From the NCBI GenBank assembly GCA_003427395.1, contig BFEA01000125.1, positions 117,539-144,224 of the forward strand: 26,686 nucleotides of DNA. Reading direction: 5' to 3'. Position numbers and translations under genes: made by a program. Every line of letters begins with the position of its first letter. Positions within the stretch are counted from its first letter, which is position 1. Below the pieces are notes generated by a model. The model made no database searches. It was given only the letters and a program-made list of their open reading frames with translations, and was not told where the DNA came from. The stretch is from Chara braunii (taxonomy: Eukaryota > Streptophyta > Charophyceae > Charales > Characeae). Below, in pieces: positions 18,169 to 26,686 of the stretch.

Positions 18169-19562
18169 TCAAGGGGACGACGAGATAATACTCGGGGACG
18201 TAGCCCGATGCCCCGCATCGGCACGTGCTCGAACTGAGGGACGGGGGGAAGGGGAGGGGGAGCGGCTCCGTTGCCTTCCCGTCGGAGCGCTCGAAGTCTC
18301 TGCAGCACGACACTCATCTTCTTCCGCCGGCGGCTCCGGATCTCGAGTCGGGTCGTCCGGAATTGGCAGATCGGTTCCCACAGACTGCTCCAATGGCTGC
18401 TTTCCCTCCGCTATTTTTGCCCTCTTCCGCTACGCTACCGCAGGGTCTTCTCTCTGCGTCTCCGCCTGTCCCACCTCCTCCTCCTCACTTGCTCCCTCTG
18501 CTTCTTCTTCTCCGCTTATCGCCCCCAACTCGTGCTCTTTATGCTTGCTATAATATTTGTCCTCCTCGGGGGTTTCTTCCGATTCGTCCTCCTCCTCCTT
18601 GTCTTCTTCCTCTTCGCCTTCCGATGTCGGCTTGCCCCAATCAAAAAAGAGAATATTGATTATCTCCACGGGGTTCAGGTAATTATCGTGCGACAGGTAA
18701 TTACGGTTGTCCCAATGGCCCTCCAAGCACGCCGACCACTGTAGGTACGACATCAAGCTGCGTGAAAGAATATGCGGCGCCGGACTCTCGTCGCAGTGCG
18801 AGATGATGTCGATCGGTAGATCGTCCAGCAACTGCGTTAGGAGGATTAAAAACTCTCCTACGATCGGCTGCCGATGTCCTGCCTCCACCGTTCCGAAGAC
18901 GAATCCCAACAGATCTCCCTCTACCTCCGTCCTCCAAGCTTGAATGATGAGCAATTCCACGTCTTCGCTCACGACGTTATGCTTGTTGTCCTGGGTCCAC
19001 TTCAGTTCGATCTTGACTAAGCACAAAGAAAGAGTCGCATAGGTTCGCCACCACCCCTGCCACTGTACGGGCTTGATGAGAGGAACTGTCAATGACCGCA
19101 CGCAGAAAGAGAGACGGGGATGGAGCGCCGACTGCCAGAAGACAGGGAAGACAAAGGGGAGGCTGAAGATAGAGACCCTGTGATGGTTCACTGAGGACGC
19201 GAGAAAGCGACGAGCGCAGGGAGAGGTATTGCGGGATTTTTCCGGAGAGCACGGATGCCGTCCAGGTCAATACTATTAATATTGACGACGTTTTCCCCCC
19301 GCCACGCAAGCAACTCACTCCAGGATTTTGCCAACTCCTCTCCCCAATCTCACAACGAGACGAGGATGCTCGGATGCGCCCTCGGATCCACGGTAGTGAC
19401 GTCTCCGCTGAAGGAGACAATTGTCAAAATTTGGCTGGTTCTTGGCGTCGAGAGCCGCAGATAGGCCGATGCTTCAGCCAGCACTTGCGCCTTGCTGTTG
19501 GGTATCACGAATCGGAACTCTGCTGTCGCATGCACGCTCGCCATGCTGAAAAAACTGAGCAA
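18169..19562 (-). pseudogene. Extra open frame downstream of integrase, unknown function
   Basis: Starting at ATG 19562 (or 19544, MASVHATAEFRF), a frame runs left with a TGA at 19348-19350, a shift near 19195, a TAG at 18430-18432, and ends at 18169: about 460 codons, beginning 94 bases after the integrase frame ends. The middle part is globular-looking (KIELKWTQDN, AWRTEVEGDLLGFVFG, FLILLTQLLDDLPIDIISHC). It is followed by a long Glu/Asp-rich segment (about 18440-18640) and a tail with SRSPSPSPRPS (about 18230-18265). I see no signal peptide or clear membrane anchor, which argues against an envelope protein, and no chromodomain. Same strand and similar damage level as Pol suggest it belongs to the element; I do not recognise the family. 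Confidence 0.6.
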
Positions 19563-20508
19563 ATTTGATGACGTCTGGGCTGATACGCGGATGATGAACC
19601 TGTCTGATCACCGAGATGTGCCCATATGGTGCTAGCATCAGCTCACTGGGAAAACTCATGGCGAAGAGGAGGGAAAAGATGAGTGGGGAGAAGAAAGACA
19701 ATGTGGATCGTCACTTTCCCACTCGGGCTCAGATTCCGAAGGCGAACCAGTTGGAGAGGGAGGGGAGGAAGCAAGGAAATGGCAAAGATAGGACACGTGG
19801 CAGACTATTGGTCTAGCAGATCGGCTACCTGACACTTCGGGAGTGAGGCGCATAGTGTTCACACTGTTAGGCCTGAGCTCGATCACTCGAAAGCACCCGA
19901 AGAATTGTGGCGCTAGTTTCCCTTGACGAGCACATTTCCTCGCCTGCACCAAGTCCCCCAATTTATTCTGGGGTCGGGGACCTGCATTCCCATTTCGGGC
20001 CTCATAACTACGGACCTGGCGGCCGTGGGCCAATTCAGTCATTCTCTGCCTTTTTCGGGCCAATCTCGGAAGGGCCCGTTCCATAAGTTACAAATGGCGT
20101 TTGGCCTTTTCCTTGGCTGTCGCTCTCGTGGGACGTCGACCGAGTGTCGTTTCATCAGTTAGGTTCAGTATCGAGATGCAAGTTAGGCTGTTGGTTAGTA
20201 GTTGAAATGGCGAAAGTCCTGTAGATTCATGCGGGGTCCCTCGGTGTATGGCCAGGATATGATCCATGATATTCCGTCGGAGTGCCGTTTTAACTATTCG
20301 GTTGGCGTTTTCTAGGAGGCCGTTTGATTGAGACATATGGGGGCGATATTACGAATAGAAACCCTTCCCCTCGGAATTATGCTCCATTATCAGTAAGGAT
20401 TTCCTCGTTATCCTGATGCATCCCGAGGAAATGGTTGACATACCGCGCTATTTCCGTTGTCTGTCTTGTCTGACATGGGTAAGCCTTGATCCACTTCGAA
20501 AAGTTGTC

Positions 20509-20689
20509 GACGAACACCAAAAGAATTGAATACTCACAGCTATTTGGTCTAGGGGGCACGACGATATCCGTCGTATCCATGCTAACCCTCTGAAATGGCC
20601 GTTGGACTATGGTGGGCACTATCGACCTAGGTGGCTAAATCGGCGTCTTGTCTGCCGCACAGACGAGCACCAAAAGAATTGAATACTCA
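20509..20689 (-). repeat. 28-bp direct repeat pair within integrase
   Basis: GACGAACACCAAAAGAATTG followed by AATACTCA (20509-20536) recurs at 20662-20689 with one mismatch. On the minus strand it encodes EYSILLV in its proper place in the integrase core, and a second, out-of-place copy replaces the part of the HHCC domain expected before CAADKTPI. Confidence 0.85.
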
Positions 20690-21041
20690 TTTTTGTTAAT
20701 GGCCGCCTCGGTAATTCTCACAGCGAAATGTGTTGTCGTTTCCTCGTGGGCGGATTTCACCCAGTCATACCTCATGCACGGATGCGGTACCGACATCCAG
20801 ATCCCGCTTCCGTCGGTTTTTCGCTTTTCTAACCGTTCTCCGTTCCACCTATAATCCCGCGCTCTTTCATTGGCCCGTCTCTGATCCTCCTTAGAGAACT
20901 CTCGGAGAGAATTCTCGACAACCGTAGCTATTAAGGCGACATCTGTCCACACCTCTGCTCGTCTAAATAGTCGAATCTTCTCTAGACCTTTCGACGTTGC
21001 TTCCGGGAATCGAGCCTCCGTCGGGATCTTATCAGTACGAC

Positions 21042-21201
21042 ACAGAGCGCAAAGCCACGGCTTCTGGGGATTCCTATGCTGGATGCATGCCCCGTGGGCT
21101 CTCGCTACACACTTAGCACAATCTACCCATTCCACGTATCCTTCGCCTTATGGCTTCATAAACACCGAATAGATTCGAGAGATGGACTCACAGAGAAAAC
21201 A
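21042..21201 (-). other. PHD-finger-like C4HC3 domain within Pol
   Basis: In one minus-strand frame the spacing is C-x2-C-x23-C-x2-C-x4-H-x2-C-x11-C-x2-C: CFLC (21190-21201), CAKC, H, C, and WLCALC (to 21042). A Trp two residues before the seventh ligand, and the VEWVDC stretch just before the third, are typical of PHD fingers, which often bind histone H3 tails. One TAA (21148-21150) lies between the second and third ligands. It sits between RNase H and the integrase zinc region. Confidence 0.65.
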
Positions 21202-21263
21202 AAAACGGTCAGGTAGGGAAGGCAACCTTAGGCAGGGAGGAAGAGGAAGGAGAGAGTGGGCCC

Positions 21264-23465
21264 TCAACATTTCCTTCTCGTTGGGCCGCCATGAAGATAC
21301 GTGTTACTTCTTCGCCTGCGGGGGAGCACCTTCACTTGACCGTATCCGGGCCCCTTGGGCAGCTCCGGCTCCTTCCATGGGGTGATCTCCTCGCAACGCG
21401 GCACCTTGCCTGGCCTGTGCAGATGTATTAGCCCGTCCGCATTCCCGTGCCTCTCCGTCTTCCGATGGACGATGTCAAACTCGTACTCATGCAACCTTAC
21501 TGCCCATCGCCCAATCATATCAGTGTAGTTGGTGAGTTTCTCGAGTGCCAGCAGGGGCTCGTGATCCGTTACGAGGAGGAACTTCTGCCCATAGAGATAC
21601 GGGTGGAAGTGCTGGATTCCCCAGACTACAGCATAACACTCCCCTTGGGGCGCCGAGTCATTCTTCCTTTCGTCTGGTATCGTCCGAGAGGCATACTCGA
21701 CCACGTGTTCTCGCTCGTCCTTTCCTTTCTGAGCCAGGATAGCGGAGATTGCTCCGGGCTGCCAATCGGTAATGAGTAGGAACTGTCGCTCGGGATCGGG
21801 CCGAATTGAAATAGGCGCCGAGGCCAGGGCCTCTTTCAGAGTGGAAAAAGCCCGTTCACACTCCGCCTCCCAATTCAACGGCTGGTCCTTCCGTAGGAGA
21901 CTCGTTAGAGGCCGAGCAATTGGCGCGAATCCCTTGATGAACTGTCGGTAATATGAGGCCAGTCCCAGAAAGGCTCGAACCTGCGTCAGTGACTTAGGCA
22001 TGGGTGCCTCCCAAACTGCCTCGACTTTCCTCGAATCCGGTCTCAAGCTTCCCCGGGTTACCACGTACCCAAGGAACGAGATCTCGGGCAGAAAAAATTC
22101 GCTTTTTTCCAACGCGATCTTGAAGCCAGCATCCCACAACAATTCAAGTGTCCATTCGATATGTTGCGCGTGTCCATGAAACGACTTAGAATACACCAAA
22201 ATGTTGTCTATGTACACAATAACGCAAAAAATGATCATTCCCTGAGCCAGCCTGGTCTTGTTAACGAAGTTTTGAAAAGTGACATTCATCGCTCTCTGGA
22301 ACGTCGCCGGTGCATTTCATATGCCCATCGGACAATGAACACATTGCCACGTGCCTTCAAACAACACAAAGGCCGTCTTCGGCCGGTCCTCTTCTCTTAT
22401 CAGGATATGGTGGAATCCATGCCGTATATCAAATTTACCAAAATAATTAGCACATCCAATCGCATCCAGCAAATCATCAATTCGGGGGAGAGGGTACACA
22501 TCCTTAATCGTGATATCGTTTAGTTTCCGATAATCAATGCAAATGCGAATAGATCCGTTCTTCTTCGTAACTAAGACCACCGAAAAGGACCAAGGATCTG
22601 TGGTGAGTTCGATCCAACCGTTGACTTTGAACTCGCGGATGCGCTCTAATGTCGCCTTCCGTTTTGCGAGTGAGCATCGGTAAGGCTTGCAATGGATCGG
22701 TGGGTGGTTACCGGTCCGAATCTCGTGCTGTATGATCAGGGACAATCTGATGTTTGCATCCTTGAGGCTAATGACGTCCCGATATTCAGTGAGAATATCC
22801 GCAATTAGTTGGTAAGTTTTGTCGGGCACACATTCCGGCACGTGTAATTCGTAGGGTTGTCCGTGAATGATGATCGACACATGTTTAATGCGTATTGCTT
22901 TCGTGTCCCGGGGTGGTGGGGAAGAGATAAAAGAGTTATCCGACTGCCACCAAAATACGGTGGCCACCATCTGAGCCTCATCTTCTCGGATGGCCACGTG
23001 TTCTTCGGGGTTTATCCCGTCCTCAATGTCCCGAGGGTCCACCGGTTTCTTGGCGATTTTTATCCCAATCTCGAATAGCGAGGCTTCGGGGTACCCTGGG
23101 GGTTCCGAAGCTTGCGTTTCCGCTCCTAAGCGTAGTAATCGTACCTCCTTTCCAATAGTGAGAAGCGATCGAGGAGGTAAGTCTGGAGCATCGCAGAACG
23201 AGCGTTTGTCCAGGTATCGTGGCAGCAGCGGGGTAGCTCCTTCGTACAGGGTTCGCGGGGGTTCTGAAGAATCGGGCATCCTCGACACCTGTACTAGCAG
23301 CTCCCCTATGATAAGGGTCCGGGTCTGTCGGACTTTCTCCTCGGTAAGCCCGAACGTCTTTGTCGTTTTCTGTCGGACTGGGTAACTGATTACCTTTTGC
23401 GTCAACTCTTGGATCATTGGGTCTGTCTCTTCTTCACTTTCCGAGTCCTCAGGAGGTGAGGACAT
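21264..23465 (-). pseudogene. Ty3/gypsy reverse transcriptase-RNase H
   Basis: A single frame with one in-frame TGA (22317-22319). It begins at ATG 23465 directly after a TAG. About 230 residues of protease-RT linker, acidic at first (PPEDSESEEE), precede RT. RT has WSFSVVLVTKKNGSIRICID and DYRKLN, motif A FDIRHGFHHI (Asp at 22428-22430), CPMGI, the TGA, then NAPATFQRAMN, motif C VYIDNILVYS (22203-22214), FFLPEISFLGY and VRAFLGLASYYRQFI. RNase H follows with LLITDWQPGAISAILAQ, ECYAVVWGIQHFHPYL and LLVTDHEPLLAL, so its acidic residues look intact. It ends at TAG 21264. The RT motif is YIDN where YxDD is expected, so polymerase activity should be lost even without the stop. Confidence 0.92.
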
Positions 23466-24531
23466 CTATTCCTCATTGGATGTTTCCGAATCGTCAGCCA
23501 ATCCTTCCCATGTGATCATTCGGATCGGCCCAACTGTATCCGGATGGGCTCTACGTGTCGAGCCGACCGTCGTGTGGAGGGTGAGACGCATAGGGATTGT
23601 GTATGGCTTGCCACCTGTGCTTTTGAGAACTACTACCCATCGCTCGAAGTCCAGGTTAGCCTGAAGGGCATTTAAGGCGGGTAGTCCCAGATGTACATCG
23701 TACGAGTTTACGTTGAGGACCACTACGTCTCCCAAGGCATGGACTTTTCCCAGTCTAAAAGCGACATTTGTAATTCTCCCGACCGCCCGGATCTTTTCTT
23801 CGTCTGCGGAGACCAAATGGTCTCCCTCGGCGAGTGGAATCTTTCTGTCTCCCTGCCCTCTCTACTACTCGCAGGGATATGGCTAATACGGCTGCTCCAC
23901 AATCGATGATTGCATTGTAGGGGACTCCCCAGATTTCCACGTCACACTCCGCGGATTTCCACGGGATGACTTTGATACGCAAAAAGTGATCACTTTTTTG
24001 AATGAGCCCTAGGTGCACGGGTTTTGAGGTTCCCGGTGCGTCAGGTTTTGCTTCTTTCACACGGGCTTTCCCCTTTACCGTTGTCAGCTTGGCGAGTGCG
24101 AACCGTTTTCGATTGGCTTTACAGTGCTGCAGCATGCGATAGTTAGCTTGTCCCGATATAGACAAAAGGTGTCTGATCGGGAGTGGGATGCGGTGATCTA
24201 GTGCTCGAACGATATCGAGCACATCAATCTCCCCGGTAATGAACGAGGGACCGGACTCCATTTCACTGGGGGATGGTCTCCATTCCGAGACCTCTCGGTC
24301 TTCGTCCGCCGGCTGGATTGCCCCAATCATGCCCAACCCCGGATATCCCAAGGATATAAACTGATCGAGCGGGATAAGCTTTGCGGCCTCTTCAGCGACA
24401 ACCGCTGCAGACACTAACCCGTCGGTTTCTTCTACCATCGTCCCTACCCGTCCTGGTCCGTTAGCCAGGGGAGCTGCCGCCGCTGGGGCTGCTCCTATCC
24501 ATACCTGCCGCTGGGGGCAGTCTCTTGCCAT
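23466..24531 (-). pseudogene. Retroviral-type aspartic protease with N-terminal Gag end
   Basis: The frame from 24531 continues out of the zinc knuckle (ARDCPQ) through about 170 residues of low-similarity linker to VPYNAIIDCGAAVLAIS, where gypsy proteases have D-S/T-G-A. A frameshift near 23820 then moves to a second frame that completes the domain: IRAVGRITNVAFRLG, VVVLNVNSYDVHLGLPAL and NLDFERW. The catalytic Asp (23902-23904) is present but the next residue is Cys (TGT) instead of Ser or Thr. The frame ends in TAG (23466-23468), which is followed at once by the ATG of the RT frame. Confidence 0.85.
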
Positions 24532-25516
24532 ATGGCCGGGCTGGTGACATGCGTAACACGTGTCTGTTTTGGGTGCAATACTTACACCAGCTCCCGCCGC
24601 TGCGCAGCAGATGCTCCAACAGGCAAGGGGGCAGCGCGGACATTAATGGGGCTCATGGAGCGCATTAGCGACTCCATTCGGGTATTGTACTTGCGTTGTT
24701 CCTTCTTGCTTTCCTGCAGGAGGCTTACTGACGTGCGCGTGAGCTCTAATATCGCGTTCGAGTCGTCTGCCTTTCCTGTCGGGGCAGGTATCCAAACAGG
24801 TACTTTTGCCACCAAGGGTCCTGCACTTTGATCGGGAGGAGGCCGTTGGGTTGCGACATGTTCCAGCCTTCCAGGTAGGTTACGAACTTACGAGGCCCGA
24901 TACAAAGCCCATGTATTCGAATTTGTGCTGGAGTGCTGTTAATTCCATTCTTCCTTAACATGGTCTTCCCCTTCGAGGAAGTTAGCGGCAAACTTCCTTT
25001 CCATTTCCTCGACCGCGTCCATAATCTGCGTCATAGTAAAGGTGATGGGGGAAAACTTCTTTCGCAGTTTGACCCATATTGCTCTACTTCCGAGTCCGTC
25101 TATGAAGAAGTCGCTTCCTACTTTTTCGTCCCTCTGGGATTTTACGAATAATCGGTAGAATCTGCTGCGGTACTCTGCGGTACTCTGCGATGGATTCGAG
25201 GGGCTTTTGCACTCGGTCCTTAATCATGAAGAACGCTTTCTCGGGGTGAATGTAGTCGAATCTGTGGAGGAAGTCTCTTTCAAAGGTAGGGAGATCAACC
25301 CATACAGTCGCCCCCTTACCGAACCGGAAAATTGATCCTGGCTTCATCGTCGTCGTATTGTTGTGCTCGGAACGTGGCAAGCCATGCTTCTGCCAAATGA
25401 TGCGCACGATCAAACAAATATAGATCCGGCGGAGCTGCTGGTGCGCGGATACGTGCCGACTGTGGAGGCGCGAGGCCAGCGGGGTTCACTGCCCCTTGCG
25501 CCTGATTAACATTCAT
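24517..25516 (-). pseudogene. Ty3/gypsy Gag (capsid and CCHC zinc knuckle), frameshifted
   Basis: ATG 25516 opens MNVNQAQGAVNPAGLAPP and continues to AEAWLATFRAQQYDDDEARI, the start of a retrotransposon gag domain. A shift near 25320 leads to VWVDLPTFERDFLHRFDY and SIAEYRR. Further pieces in other frames follow: DGLGSRAIWVKLRKKFSP (about 25100-25040) and a charged, coiled-coil-like segment SVSLLQESKKEQRKYNTRM (about 24720-24660). The end is a nucleic-acid-binding knuckle CYACHQPGHMARDC (24517-24558), a perfect C-x2-C-x4-H-x4-C. The frame may be open upstream of 25516 to about 25640, but no earlier ATG was found. Confidence 0.8.
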
Positions 25517-25880
25517 GTCATTGGCAAGTCTGCCTGCAGACCTGCTCCGTGTTACTACGGGCTCACGCGCCGACGCGTTTCTCTGCGCGGACCGTCCCCT
25601 TCTCGGGATTGCATGATCGGTTGAACTACAAAGTCGAGCCCCTTGTCAATCCCTTGTCTTGACATGTGTCGACTCCGATGCCAACCTCACGCCCAACGCG
25701 ACTTCCTGTTTCGGAGTGTTAGTGGGCTTGGAAGTGCGAATAGGGATGTGCCAAGGATTTTAGGAAAGTGGGAATGGATTCCCAGGTCGGAACTGGAATC
25801 TCCGGCATAAAGTTTCAGGGGTAGGAGTGCAAGAGTCTCGTTTTAGTTCAGAATCGGGGCGATCGCCGATCTCGCGGCCT
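25517..25880 (-). other. Untranslated leader of the gypsy element
   Basis: This lies between the right LTR and Gag. On the minus strand the LTR edge reads CTTGGCCCAGGCCGCGAG, which starts TGG-like but matches no tRNA 3' end I know, so the primer-binding site remains unidentified. Confidence 0.5.
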
Positions 25881-26246
25881 GGGCCAAGGACGTATCTGAT
25901 GACACTGATGTACAGGCGGAATGCTATGAGTATCTCTCTGAGAGCGCATGTACCGCCGTCGGCCAATGCACGTCTTAGATTCTGATGAGGACGGTCGTAG
26001 TCGAAGACTGTGTTCCCGAAGCTCTGCGTCGGAGCGGGTTCGTCGGATGAACCCTGCTTCGCGATACTCGTTGTATTGCTGGCACTTCGGGCACGGTGTG
26101 CGGGGCCAGTAACCAACTATGGAGTCCCACGGAACAACCGTTAGGTGATGATACAGGAGAAGGATATAATAGGGAGGAAAATGGGTAGTAATTGTGACGA
26201 AGCCTGGGGTTAGATAACACTGTCTATTGCGGGTGTCGGGATAGTC
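25881..26246 (-). repeat. 5' LTR (right copy) of the 11-kb gypsy element
   Basis: It pairs with 15274-15661. On the minus strand the outer edge reads TGACTATCCCGAC, consistent with an LTR starting TG. The minus strand also carries a TATTATAT-type box near 26165, suitable as the element's promoter. Confidence 0.7.
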
Positions 26247-26255
26247 AGAAATCTA

Positions 26256-26294
26256 TGTTCGCAGTCGCGGCTGGCCTCGGCCGCGCTGCGGACA
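26256..26294. repeat. 15-bp imperfect hairpin next to the LTR
   Basis: TGTTCGCAGTCGCGGC (26256-26271) pairs with GCCGCGCTGCGGACA (26280-26294) with one mismatch or G-T pair and one bulged base. It lies 10 bases outside the LTR edge. Confidence 0.75.
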
Positions 26295-26350
26295 TGAATT
26301 TACGAGATTTTTCATGAAACAAATAATGGGTAAAAAATAAATTAAAAAAA

Positions 26351-26387
26351 ATGGGGTTGTAGGCATTTTCAAGCCCTACAACCCCAT
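26351..26387. repeat. Perfect 13-bp hairpin flanked by A and T tracts
   Basis: ATGGGGTTGTAGG (26351-26363) pairs exactly with CCTACAACCCCAT (26375-26387) across an 11-base loop. It is preceded by seven A and followed by a T-rich stretch, giving the shape of a two-way terminator or the centre of a small foldback element in AT-rich DNA. Confidence 0.75.
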
Positions 26388-26650
26388 ATTTGTTTTTTGG
26401 AAACAGATAATTTTTTAGAATTATAAAAAATAAAAAACAGAAAAGGTGGAGAAGAGAAATTGAAAAAAAAAACAAAAAGTTTTTTTGGGGGGGGGGATTT
26501 TTGGTTGGCAGTTCTTAGTATTCTTCGTTTTTAGGCTTTTTTTTTGTTTTTAAATAAAGAAACAATGAAGGAATGAAAAACAAAGAAAGTTTTTTTTTTT
26601 TTTTTTTTTCGGGGCGTATTAGTATTTGTGTGTGAACGTGTGTGTGTGTG

Positions 26651-26686
<36 letters not shown>
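26388..26686. repeat. AT-rich and simple-repeat end of the window
   Basis: A and T tracts, a 10-base G run at about 26487-26496, a T20 tract at about 26590-26609 and a GT microsatellite from about 26637 to the end. No gene seen. Confidence 0.8.

Larger units (their letters stand above)
19656..21264 (-). pseudogene. Ty3/gypsy integrase, preceded by a PHD-like finger
   Basis: After the PHD-like region (21042-21201) comes a partial zinc-binding HHCC region (SAHEETTTHF, then VCAADKTPI; the stretch between is replaced by a 28-bp repeat). The core follows: RPFQRVSMDTTDI with the first catalytic Asp at 20575-20577; VFVDNFSKWIKAYP; ILTDNGA with the second Asp at 20389-20391; then, after a stop (20377) and a shift, SQSNGLLENANR with the Glu at 20310-20312. 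The C-terminal part has LGDLVQARK and KLAPQFFGCFRVIEL (about 19875-19925), close to the GPY/F module but with Cys for Pro. It ends in an acidic Ser/Pro tail at 19656. Further stops lie at 21148, 20635 and 20088. Confidence 0.85.
15274..26246 (-). mobile_element. Degenerate 11-kb Ty3/gypsy LTR retrotransposon with PHD finger and extra ORF
   Basis: Two direct repeats (15274-15661 and 25881-26246) enclose, on the minus strand from right to left, Gag, CCHC knuckle, protease, RT-RNase H, PHD-like finger, integrase and an unknown frame. The order PR-RT-RH-IN is that of Ty3/gypsy. Damage includes in-frame stops (23466, 22317, 21148, 20635, 20377, 20088, 19348, 18430), frameshifts (about 25320, between 25080 and 24560, about 23820, about 21260, about 20350, about 19195) and changed catalytic residues. 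I could not find a convincing primer-binding site or polypurine tract next to the repeats, and the outer 5-bp target duplication is unclear. The LTR assignment therefore rests on position, orientation and similarity. Confidence 0.8.

Noticed and set aside
1-26686. CRISPR arrays, bacterial operons, tRNA or rRNA genes
   Set aside because: No spaced identical repeats, no operon-like gene packing, and no tRNA B-box or rRNA segments seen on either strand.

Overview
This is nuclear DNA from a eukaryote, most likely the green plant lineage (streptophyte). The only intact gene is UTP21 (WDR36-type), and it reads more like the land-plant orthologue than the animal one. Everything else is typical of a large, repeat-rich plant or charophyte genome: broken Ty3/gypsy retrotransposons, small inverted-repeat elements, poly(A) retroposition footprints, long microsatellites and a 785-base assembly gap. 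A charophyte alga such as Chara is my guess from this texture, not something the sequence proves.

Layout. 1-1640: no gene recognised; a tRNA-Met-type primer-binding site on the minus strand sits at the extreme left edge. 1763-3945: a decayed plus-strand Ty3/gypsy relic (RT, RNase H, integrase), interrupted by a 113-bp hairpin-like MITE and by a bare poly(A) insertion with its own target duplication. 4900-5327: a 428-bp element with 24-bp terminal inverted repeats. 5435-5674: a minus-strand gypsy RNase H fragment, ending about 260 bp before the UTP21 start codon. 5937-8777: UTP21, one uninterrupted coding exon of 946 codons. 9444-9850: a poly(A)-tailed retroposon flanked by a 15-bp target duplication, carrying a second copy of the 113-bp MITE. 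10324-10921: microsatellites alternating with a duplicated 140-150-bp unit, running into the gap at 10922-11706. 11707-14640: degenerate tandem repeats, a hairpin-forming repeat family and a long pyrimidine-rich tract; no convincing gene.

15274-26246: an 11-kb minus-strand Ty3/gypsy element between two direct repeats of 388 and 366 bp, taken as LTRs. From its 5' (right) end it holds Gag with a CCHC knuckle, aspartic protease, RT-RNase H, integrase, and a further unknown open frame (18169-19562) between integrase and the left LTR. It carries several stops and frameshifts, an RT catalytic motif reading YIDN and a protease motif reading DCGA, so it is not autonomous now.

The most novel observation is a full C4HC3 PHD-finger signature (21042-21201) between RNase H and integrase. 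The second is the extra reading frame downstream of integrase, which has a strongly acidic C-terminal half and a serine/arginine/proline tail. No cellular pathway links the genes here: UTP21 is a housekeeping ribosome-biogenesis gene surrounded by mobile DNA.
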